From: Pseudomonadota bacterium
GTDB lineage: Bacteria; Pseudomonadota; Gammaproteobacteria; Legionellales; Legionellaceae
Direction of reading: 5' to 3'
Assembly (NCBI GenBank): GCA_021807845.1
Contig: JAKBCM010000038.1
Span: forward strand, 1-10,395
Length of the DNA stretch: 10,395 nt
Positions 1-5,540 of this stretch are shown piece after piece. Position numbers and translations under genes: made by a program. Every line of letters starts with the position of its first letter. Positions within the stretch are counted from its first letter, which is position 1. The notes beneath the pieces were generated by a model. The model ran no database searches and was not told the origin of the DNA. It saw nothing but the letters and a program-made list of their open reading frames with translations.

Positions 1-42
1 TTAGACACTTTAGTCATTTTTTAAAAATGAGTTCAAAAATGT

Positions 43-128
43 CGTCTTTGCGAATGAAGTGAAACAATCCAGATCGATTTTCAATTGAAATTGTGATCTG
101 GATTGCGTCGCTAACGCTCGCAAAGACG
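43..128. repeat. Palindromic MITE-like intergenic repeat
   Basis: Two arms, 43-75 and 95-128, face each other around a 19-nt AT-rich loop. The outer 10 bases (CGTCTTTGCG) and inner 11 bases (CAATCCAGATC) are perfect complements; the 12-13 bases between them have diverged (AATGAAGTGAAA against AGCGTTAGCGACG). The motif resembles the 'CGTC(A/T)TTGCGAGCGAAGCGAAGCAATCC' family of palindromic intergenic repeats that I recall from several gammaproteobacteria and Rickettsiales; this match is from memory. A transcript would fold into a long hairpin. It lies 40 nt upstream of the gene at 169 and carries no convincing ORF. Confidence 0.72.
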
Positions 129-168
129 GTTTATTAGTCAATTTTATAAAACAGTTAGAGGTAAAGAA

Positions 169-1095
169 ATGAAACGATATGCCATTATTAATCATCAACA
201 CATTGCATATGGTGATGATGGACGCCTTACAGATGAGTTAATGAATGTAAGAAGCTACCCTTGTGCGTCTCATTTATTTAGTGTTGAAGAGCAATTGAAT
301 CAAAATGTTACGTTAGACAGTATAGATACTCTGTGGTTCAAAGGAAAAATAAGCGCTGCACGAGATTATTTAAAGGATGCATTGAAAGAAGGCTCTAAAA
401 CAAATCAGCATGTTGTGTCGTACTATCGTAGCTGCTATCACTTTGAAACCAGCGACGGAGGCATCCTACCCACGCTTCAGCGTTTGTTAGCAAAATGTAA
501 CTATATCCTATTTATGCTTGAAGCAGAGCAATCTATAGAAGAAGCTATGCAACCATTCCTACTTCAAACTGATGCCACTAAATATGACCCAATGAAGTAT
601 TATTTCCAGCCCTATCAGAACCCTGCGCTACATCTGTCTACCATCCAAGCGGCTATTTTGCCACAACCTGTACAGCTAGCTAGAGCTCTACCACAAGCTA
701 CCAGCGCTGCAGCCCCGACTTTTTTTCAGCCAAAACCTATCACAGGTGCTTTGGAGATGTATTTACATACATTTGATAATCGTAGCGAATTATATAATGA
801 TGCATTCAATCGCTTAGGAATTACAGAAGAAGAGGCGAAGCAATCTGAAATTCCATTTTGTCCAATTTCTATGGTAGTCCCTAATCATCCAGTCAGTTTA
901 GATGATGAGATTTATGAGTATGATGAGCTTGTTAAACTGCCAATTACCGATGGAAAACGACAGAATCCTTTGACAAGAGCTCCTTTTGATTTATCTGAAA
1001 TTCAAGCGGCAAGAAAAATTAAAGGTAAAATTGAAGCACTGATCCAGAACAAAGAACAGGAATTAATAGCCAAATCAACTCCTAATTGTCCTTGA
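169..1095 (+). CDS. Hypothetical protein with C-terminal U-box-like domain (candidate effector)
   Basis: A 308-residue protein, started at ATG 169 because AGAGG at 157-161 lies 7 nt upstream. Residues 1-155 are not recognised. Residues 160-195 are a Pro/Ala/Gln-rich linker. Residues 227-295 resemble a U-box, the RING-like fold of some E3 ubiquitin ligases: CPIS at 231-234, PV at 241-242, YEY at 249-251, NPLTR at 266-270, PF at 272-273, then a helix with IEALI near 288-292. The usual Gly-His before the Tyr is replaced by acidic residues (DDE 245-247), so the domain is divergent. U-box effectors are known in Legionella (LubX, GobX). The C-terminus is Glu-rich (KEQEL), loosely like Dot/Icm secretion signals. 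There is no signal peptide or membrane segment. The gene converges on the VWA/CaaX locus. The ORF is certain; the U-box reading is moderate and the effector role is inference. Confidence 0.85.
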   Translation: MKRYAIINHQHIAYGDDGRLTDELMNVRSYPCASHLFSVEEQLNQNVTLDSIDTLWFKGKISAARDYLKDALKEGSKTNQHVVSYYRSCYHFETSDGGILPTLQRLLAKCNYILFMLEAEQSIEEAMQPFLLQTDATKYDPMKYYFQPYQNPALHLSTIQAAILPQPVQLARALPQATSAAAPTFFQPKPITGALEMYLHTFDNRSELYNDAFNRLGITEEEAKQSEIPFCPISMVVPNHPVSLDDEIYEYDELVKLPITDGKRQNPLTRAPFDLSEIQAARKIKGKIEALIQNKEQELIAKSTPNCP

Positions 1096-1206
1096 GTTGT
1101 TTATACTTGGCGTTGCCACAATATGACGCTCAATTGGCAAACTAAGTTTGTGTTCATTAGCATTATTCTAAACTTACTCGTAGAATCTGTTCATTGCTTT
1201 ATAAGC

Positions 1207-1234
1207 CCTACGTACCGTGTCTACGGTACGTAGG
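1207..1234. other. Perfect 12-bp stem-loop between convergent genes
   Basis: CCTACGTACCGT at 1207-1218 pairs perfectly with ACGGTACGTAGG at 1223-1234 around a GTCT loop. It lies between the 3' ends of the genes at 169-1095 and 1285-3015, where a bidirectional terminator or RNA-stabilising hairpin would be expected. No T-tract follows on either strand, so it is not a canonical intrinsic terminator. The rest of 1096-1284 shows no gene. Confidence 0.7.
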
Positions 1235-1284
1235 CATGCTCGAGCGTTTGAAAAAATGAATGCTTAACACATCCTAATTTTGAA

Positions 1285-1677
1285 CTACAAGATCACACAA
1301 CAACAATCCCCTCCATTTTGTGGAACTGGATCTGCACGGTACATTGGCGATCGCGTTTGCGCTGGCTGTTGCTGGAAGAAAGTACCAGTAGTGCTTTGCC
1401 CATAAGAATACCCATATCCAGAATAGGTTGTTTTGGCTGGATAATAAGCTGGAAGAGTATAAGGTTGCCCTATAGTTTGTCCGGCGATAGTTGCCGCATA
1501 TGAGGGAGGCGGTTGTGAAGAATCTGCCATTGCGCTAGGTTGTACTGGCAAAGCATATTGCGCTTGCTGTTGTTGGCTATAACTAGTCCATGAACTTTGT
1601 AGGTTTGACCAAGCCACATAATCACCCCACAGATCTTGCCGTGCTGGTTGTGCATATTGAAGTTGCATTCGTTCCAT
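1285..1677 (-). CDS. Q/Y/P-rich protein tail with PPxY motif and C-terminal CaaX box
   Basis: Taken from ATG 1677 this is 130 residues, low in charge and rich in Gln, Tyr, Pro, Ser and Thr. It has a QQQQ run at 35-38, a YGYSYG stretch near 88-93, PPPSY at 56-60 (a PPxY ligand for WW domains of Nedd4-type ubiquitin ligases), and the ending CCCVIL. The last four residues, CVIL, form a CaaX box; the final Leu favours geranylgeranylation in eukaryotes, and the two preceding Cys could be palmitoylated. No Shine-Dalgarno precedes ATG 1677. The reading frame is open upstream through 19 more codons to the TAG that ends the VWA gene, and those codons repeat a motif (ARQDFW) found inside this ORF (ARQDLW, 12-17). 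I therefore infer it is the severed or read-through C-terminus of the VWA protein, not an independent gene. No bacterial prenyltransferase is implied; modification would occur in a host. Confidence 0.6.
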   Translation of the reverse strand: MERMQLQYAQPARQDLWGDYVAWSNLQSSWTSYSQQQQAQYALPVQPSAMADSSQPPPSYAATIAGQTIGQPYTLPAYYPAKTTYSGYGYSYGQSTTGTFFQQQPAQTRSPMYRADPVPQNGGDCCCVIL

Positions 1678-1737
1678 AGTAAAACAATGGTTTTGCCAAA
1701 AATCTTGCCGAGCACGTCTGATATCAAGAGGACGCTA
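1675..1737 (-). other. In-frame TAG plus 19 sense codons joining the VWA gene to the CaaX ORF
   Basis: The TAG at 1737-1735 ends the VWA reading frame. After it, 19 sense codons (starting RPLDIRRARQDFW) run without a stop into ATG 1677 in the same frame. Ignoring the TAG gives one frame from 3015 to 1285 of 577 codons: 426, TAG, 19, 130, and a final TAG. A one-base change such as TAG to CAG would restore it. The sequence alone cannot decide between mutation, error and read-through. Confidence 0.75.
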
Positions 1738-3015
1738 TCGTTGAAATTGATTCAGAACCATTTCTTCTGCCCGACTGATGGCTCTCGGCTCTGACCAATC
1801 ATCACGTTGACTAATATCATAACTCAGTTGATTCGCGAGCGTTGTATCAAATAGCAATACAGCAGGGATTTGACTGGCTATGGGGGTTGATAGAAACAAG
1901 GGATAATCTTCGGCAAAAAGCCACATGGCATTTGGATGTTGATTAAAATAGGATCTATATTCTATTTCAGTGAGCGTGCGTCCCATTAAGTTATCCATAG
2001 TAAGTTTGGTGAGCGGTGCATGTTGATCAAGCGCATCTAAATCATTGGGGTTCATTGCGGCAACCAAATTACAGATATCCCAAACCGCTTCAGAATAAGG
2101 AAACTCAGGACCTTGATCATTTAATACCTCAGTGCGCTCTGCCAAGAAATTCTGCTGCGCAGCGACATAGCCAATAGAGCCAGGCCTACAAGCAATTTCT
2201 TCAATCTCATGCATCCAAAGGGTATCCGCTGGATTATCCGAGCAACATAGAAAGGTAAATGGATTATTCAACGGATCATATCGATTGAGGATCCTATTTT
2301 TAATATTCTCAATTTCCTCAGCTCCATCACTCGGGCAGCCATCCGTCAATAAAAAATGAGCTGTTTTGCCACGCGCATTATCTAACATACCGCAGATATT
2401 GCGATAGATAGGTGTTCCACCAACAGGAGGACTACTGAATGCTGTTCTGATCTTTGCATGAGCTTCAGCGGTAAACTGTTCGGGCGTTTTTCCATTGCGA
2501 TAAATTGTTATCACATCACGACGATCTAAGAAATCGATAGTGATAGGGCCTGTTGGCACATACTGAAGTCTATCTATATATCGATGTAAGCGATCTTCTT
2601 CATTTTGCCAGCGTGATTTGCCATTCGCACAGATGGTACGCATAGAACTACTATCATCACACTTAAAATGCAAGGAATACCCTTGCAAAGCAATCAATTT
2701 CTCTGAAAGACCGAAAGGCGTTTGACTATTGAAGAAGTTTTGAGAGATATTCTCCAATAGTTGGCCACCATCTATTCCTCCAGGCACACCAAATGCATTC
2801 GTATATTGAACATCTTGCACCTTTTGCACGACATTGACCGTACTACTGGGTAATGGGAGTTGTGTTGCGCTACCGACCGCGTCGGCATCAGACATTTGAT
2901 AGACGCATGTTAATGCTTTTTCAGGACAAGCAAACGTCTGAGGAACTTGTGGTTCTGATCCAGTATAGGTTGGATCAACAACCACACGACCATTCACGAC
3001 GACATATTTAGGCAT
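1735..3015 (-). CDS. von Willebrand factor A (VWA) domain protein, candidate effector
   Basis: A 426-residue protein from ATG 3015, chosen because GGGAG lies 6 nt upstream; the longer frame back to 3120 adds 35 residues with no ribosome site. A VWA domain spans roughly residues 110-290. Its metal-ion-dependent adhesion site looks complete: DDSSS at 120-124 (DxSxS), Thr201 in GGTPIY, and Asp225 in LTDG. VWA domains bind Mg2+ and a protein partner. Residues 1-110 (starting MPKYVVVNGRVV) and the C-terminal 130 are not recognised. No signal peptide or membrane helix is visible, so it is cytoplasmic or exported by a dedicated system. The C-terminus contains a small Glu pair (RAEEM), weakly like a Dot/Icm signal. 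The frame continues after its TAG into a tail with PPxY and CaaX motifs. The family call is firm; the partner and function are unknown. Confidence 0.88.
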   Translation of the reverse strand: MPKYVVVNGRVVVDPTYTGSEPQVPQTFACPEKALTCVYQMSDADAVGSATQLPLPSSTVNVVQKVQDVQYTNAFGVPGGIDGGQLLENISQNFFNSQTPFGLSEKLIALQGYSLHFKCDDSSSMRTICANGKSRWQNEEDRLHRYIDRLQYVPTGPITIDFLDRRDVITIYRNGKTPEQFTAEAHAKIRTAFSSPPVGGTPIYRNICGMLDNARGKTAHFLLTDGCPSDGAEEIENIKNRILNRYDPLNNPFTFLCCSDNPADTLWMHEIEEIACRPGSIGYVAAQQNFLAERTEVLNDQGPEFPYSEAVWDICNLVAAMNPNDLDALDQHAPLTKLTMDNLMGRTLTEIEYRSYFNQHPNAMWLFAEDYPLFLSTPIASQIPAVLLFDTTLANQLSYDISQRDDWSEPRAISRAEEMVLNQFQR

Positions 3016-3176
3016 TACATTCTCCCAACGATTGACAATTAAATGACACGAAGTCGGAGCTATACAACTCACCCGTTTCAATGTTATAAGGCTTAAGCAT
3101 CTCGCAAAAGCAGATTGCAAACATCAATCACATCGTAATATTTTTTGTCTTAAAGTCAACATAAAAGGAGCCACTT

Positions 3177-3731
3177 ATGCCAAAAGGAATGAAGATGTTC
3201 GATGAGTCAGATCCATTCAAACGTAATTGGGGATGGCTATTAGGTTTAGGGATTTTATTGGTTATTTTAGGATGCATCGGGCTTAGCATGACGGTTGGCT
3301 TAACTATGGCCAGTATGGTGTTATTAGGTGTTCTTCTTCTGATTGGTGGATGCTCACAAATCATCGATGTGTTTAAAAGTAGACGATGGAAAGCTGTGGC
3401 CTGGCATGCTTTGATAGGTCTTCTCTATCTTGTGGGTGGGATCATCATCATTTATGACCCAGTCCTTGCTTCTGAAGTGATTACGGTACTTATCGCATGG
3501 GTATTAATCATCATTGGGATCTCTCGCCTCATCATGGCCAGTATTCTTCGCGATGAAGCGGGATGGGGTTGGTTGGTTTTGGCGGGAGTCGCGGCCATTG
3601 TCCTTGGTATCCTTATATTAGTACAATGGCCCTACAGTGGATTATGGGTGATTGGGCTATTCATTTCTATCGAAATGCTGATCAACGGATGGAGCTCCAT
3701 TCTGATAGCCCTGGCGATTAAAAGAGGGTAG
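3177..3731 (+). CDS. HdeD-family (DUF308) six-helix membrane protein
   Basis: A 184-residue inner-membrane protein. The start at ATG 3177 is supported by AAAGGAG, 6 nt upstream. Six hydrophobic helices are visible at about residues 18-39, 41-62, 74-93, 98-122, 130-150 and 154-180, in the three-pair arrangement of the HdeD/DUF308 family, with short charged loops such as KSRRWK at 68-73. HdeD in Escherichia coli is linked to acid resistance at high cell density; the molecular activity of the family is unknown, so the role here is inference. The gene diverges from the VWA gene across 161 nt. A weak sigma-70-like pair (TTGCAA 3115-3120, TAATAT 3136-3141) has only a 15-nt spacer. It converges on ppa. 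Confidence 0.88.
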   Translation: MPKGMKMFDESDPFKRNWGWLLGLGILLVILGCIGLSMTVGLTMASMVLLGVLLLIGGCSQIIDVFKSRRWKAVAWHALIGLLYLVGGIIIIYDPVLASEVITVLIAWVLIIIGISRLIMASILRDEAGWGWLVLAGVAAIVLGILILVQWPYSGLWVIGLFISIEMLINGWSSILIALAIKRG

Positions 3732-3751
3732 AAATAAGAGCACCGTTACCA

Positions 3752-3787
3752 TCGCATGAGATGGGACTTATGCCCAATCTCATGCGA
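3752..3787. other. Stem-loop between convergent HdeD-family gene and ppa
   Basis: TCGCATGAGAT (3752-3762) pairs with ATCTCATGCGA (3777-3787). After a one-base bulge at A3776, GGG (3763-3765) pairs with CCC (3773-3775), leaving a 7-nt loop. This gives 14 bp in the middle of a convergent intergenic region, the expected place for a bidirectional terminator. Neither strand has a T-tract behind it. Confidence 0.7.
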
Positions 3788-3826
3788 AGTATCCTTCGTT
3801 GAATTTAAATGAGATAGATGAAATCT

Positions 3827-4360
3827 TTATGATTTTTGCTCATAACGCGCCACACTATCCAAAATTTCTCGTCGTGCGACCTCTGGTCCTTCCCATCCTT
3901 CTACCTTCACCCACTTGCCTTCTTCTAAGTCTTTATAATGCTTAAAGAAATGTTCCACAGATAATAATAAATGCTGAGGGACATCTTTATAAGTTTGCAC
4001 CGACTCGTACATTTTACATATCTTCGTGATGGGAACAGCCAGCAATTTGGCATCAACCCCTGATTCATCTGTCATTTTTAACATGCCTATCACACGACAT
4101 CTGATCACCGCCCCACTAATCAATGGTACGGGGGTCACAACCAAAACATCCACGGGATCCCCATCTTCCGATAACGTGGCTGGGATATAGCCATAATTGG
4201 CGGGATAAAACATAGCCGTAGTTAAAAACCTATCCACAAATAAGGCACCTGAATCCTTATTGACCTCATATTTGACGGGCTCCCCGTGCATGGGGATTTC
4301 GATGATGACATTTATTTCATTTGGAACATCACGACCACTATCAATTTCCATTAAACCCAT
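3827..4360 (-). CDS. ppa: Inorganic pyrophosphatase (family I, soluble)
   Basis: A 177-residue cytoplasmic enzyme that hydrolyses pyrophosphate to two phosphates using Mg2+, pulling biosynthetic reactions forward. It matches the E. coli enzyme in length and along its whole sequence. The signature DGDPVDV is at residues 66-72 and supplies metal-binding aspartates. Other expected active-site residues are visible: Lys30, Glu32, Arg44, Tyr56, Asp98, Asp103 and Lys105. ATG 4360 is preferred over the Met at residue 4 because the N-terminus then aligns with the E. coli start, and AGGTG lies 6 nt upstream. It is transcribed alone, divergently from the HIT gene, and shares a stem-loop at its 3' end with the HdeD-family gene. 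Confidence 0.97.
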   Translation of the reverse strand: MGLMEIDSGRDVPNEINVIIEIPMHGEPVKYEVNKDSGALFVDRFLTTAMFYPANYGYIPATLSEDGDPVDVLVVTPVPLISGAVIRCRVIGMLKMTDESGVDAKLLAVPITKICKMYESVQTYKDVPQHLLLSVEHFFKHYKDLEEGKWVKVEGWEGPEVARREILDSVARYEQKS

Positions 4361-4449
4361 TGCTGCACCTGTAACTAAATGAAAGATGAGGTATTATGCA
4401 GAAATCACTTACAAAAGGCAAAGGACCTGGGAAATGATGAAAAAATTTG

Positions 4450-4465
4450 ATACATTCAAATGTAT
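4450..4465. promoter_or_regulatory. 16-nt palindrome in the ppa/HIT divergent region
   Basis: ATACATT and AATGTAT form a perfect 7-bp dyad around CA, in the 160-nt region between the divergent ppa and HIT genes. It could be an operator or simply AT-rich chance. TATGAT (4463-4468), a good -10-like hexamer, overlaps its right half, but no matching -35 lies at the right distance. No regulator is implied. Confidence 0.3.
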
Positions 4466-4520
4466 GATTTGTTTCGTTGCAGACCGAAACCATTTGAACT
4501 TTTGACGACTAAGGAACAAA

Positions 4521-4862
4521 ATGAATTGCTTGTTTTGTAAAATTGTAGCAGGCGAGATCCCTGCAACAATCGTTCATGACGATACAGACGTTTTAGCCTT
4601 TAGAGACATTACGCCACAGGCACCTACACATATATTGATAGTTCCTAAAAAACACATATCAACCATCAATGATGTAGACTCAATAGATGAGCAATTGCTA
4701 GGCCGTATGGTACTCATCGCCAAAGAGTTAGCAAAAAAAGAAGGGTTAGCGCTACCAGGTTATCGCCTGGTTTTTAATGTAAACTCAGAAGGTGGACAAG
4801 CAGTTTATCACATCCATCTACATCTTCTGGGAGGACGCCAAATGATCTGGCCTCCTGGTTAA
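4521..4862 (+). CDS. hinT: HIT-family purine nucleoside phosphoramidase (HinT)
   Basis: A 113-residue cytoplasmic protein of the histidine-triad superfamily. The triad HIHLH is at residues 97-101, followed by LLGGRQ. HinT enzymes hydrolyse the P-N bond of adenosine phosphoramidates and of aminoacyl- or lysyl-adenylates through a nucleotidyl-His intermediate, most likely at His99. Also conserved are FRDI at 27-30, PQAPTHILIVPKKH at 32-45, and NVNSEGGQ at 86-93. An N-terminal CxxC (Cys3, Cys6) is seen in many HIT proteins as part of a zinc site. The end (MIWPPG) is shorter than in E. coli HinT. AAGGA at 4511-4515 sits 5 nt before the ATG. It is followed on the same strand by folE, 61 nt away. 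Confidence 0.93.
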   Translation: MNCLFCKIVAGEIPATIVHDDTDVLAFRDITPQAPTHILIVPKKHISTINDVDSIDEQLLGRMVLIAKELAKKEGLALPGYRLVFNVNSEGGQAVYHIHLHLLGGRQMIWPPG

Positions 4863-4867
4863 TAGAC

Positions 4868-4898
4868 ATACAAGACAGAAAAGAATTCTGTCTTGTAT
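4868..4898 (+). other. Perfect 13-bp stem-loop between HIT gene and folE
   Basis: ATACAAGACAGAA (4868-4880) pairs with TTCTGTCTTGTAT (4886-4898) around a 5-nt AAGAA loop. It starts 5 nt after the HIT stop codon and ends 25 nt before the folE start. The sequence after it is A-rich; the T-run at 4915-4920 lies 16 nt too far downstream for a standard terminator. It may protect the HIT mRNA 3' end, attenuate folE, or be a processing site. Confidence 0.7.
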
Positions 4899-4923
4899 AG
4901 AAAATTAAAAAAGGTTTTTTAAC

Positions 4924-5466
4924 ATGCAAGAATTATATAAACAATTACTGATCAAAATTGGTGAAGACATCGAACGCCAAGGACTTATCGATACCCCAGC
5001 AAGAGCTGCAAATGCCATGCAATACCTAACTAAGGGATATCATGAAAACTTAGATGACATCATCAACGATGCGCTGTTCGAATCAGATATGAACGAAATG
5101 GTGATTGTCAAAGAAATTGAAATGTACTCCATGTGTGAACATCATCTGCTCCCTTTTTTTGGAAAATGTCATGTTGGCTATTTGCCCAAAGGAAAAGTCA
5201 TTGGATTATCGAAGATCGCACGTATTGTTGATTTTTTTGCGCGTCGATTGCAAATTCAAGAACGTTTAACCTCTGAGGTGGCCAACTGCATTTCTACCAT
5301 AACCGGCGCTCGGGGTGTGGCAGTTGTGATTGAAGCACAACATCTTTGTATGATGATGCGTGGCGTGGAAAAACAAAACTCGGTGATGACAACCTCTGTC
5401 ATGTTAGGTGAGATGCGAAATAATCCCAGTAGTCGTATGGAGTTTCTCAACTTAACTCATCCATAG
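4924..5466 (+). CDS. folE: GTP cyclohydrolase I (type IA)
   Basis: A 180-residue cytoplasmic enzyme that converts GTP to 7,8-dihydroneopterin triphosphate and formate, the first step of folate synthesis and a feeder for other pteridine and queuosine pathways. The zinc ligands are present: Cys71 and His74 in MCEHHLLPF, and Cys142 in [17 protein letters not shown] at 151-158 and GLSKIAR at 94-100 are family signatures. The length is that of a short type IA enzyme, without the N-terminal extension of the E. coli protein. The ribosome site is weak (AAAAGG ending at 4914, then TTTTTTAAC). Perfect stem-loops stand on both sides of the gene, so it may be processed as a separate message even if transcribed with the HIT gene. 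Confidence 0.96.
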   Translation: MQELYKQLLIKIGEDIERQGLIDTPARAANAMQYLTKGYHENLDDIINDALFESDMNEMVIVKEIEMYSMCEHHLLPFFGKCHVGYLPKGKVIGLSKIARIVDFFARRLQIQERLTSEVANCISTITGARGVAVVIEAQHLCMMMRGVEKQNSVMTTSVMLGEMRNNPSSRMEFLNLTHP

Positions 5467-5471
5467 GTTTT

Positions 5472-5504
5472 TGTACCTGACAAAAATAGATTTTGTCAGG
5501 TACA
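5472..5504 (+). other. Perfect 14-bp stem-loop between folE and the amidase gene
   Basis: TGTACCTGACAAAA (5472-5485) pairs with TTTTGTCAGGTACA (5491-5504) around a 5-nt ATAGA loop. It starts 5 nt after the folE stop codon, exactly as the previous stem-loop does after the HIT gene. The following bases (GAGCATTATTTT) are only weakly T-rich, so it is at best an imperfect terminator. It also lies in the leader of the amidase gene. Confidence 0.72.
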
Positions 5505-5540
5505 GAGCATTATTTTATGAAGGATCACAAAGGAATGGAT

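Noticed and set aside
10..201. 63-codon open frame on the minus strand across the palindromic repeat
   Set aside because: It runs through the repeat arms and into the start of the plus-strand gene, with no ribosome site and random composition.
1470..1727. 85-codon minus-strand frame overlapping the Q/Y/P-rich tail
   Set aside because: It starts with TTG without a ribosome site, and the other frame carries the repeats, PPxY and CaaX motifs.
3016..3120. 35-codon N-terminal extension of the VWA protein
   Set aside because: There is no ribosome site before 3120, the residues look non-coding, and a good GGGAG precedes ATG 3015.
4863..4923. Riboswitch (for example tetrahydrofolate type) upstream of folE
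   Set aside because: The gap is only 61 nt and is filled by one simple perfect hairpin, with no room for a known riboswitch fold.
5493..5540. TTG start at 5493 (and ATG 5517) for the amidase
   Set aside because: The TTG lies inside the stem-loop arm and neither start has a good ribosome site; ATG 5541 has AAAGGA at 6 nt and gives a normal signal peptide.
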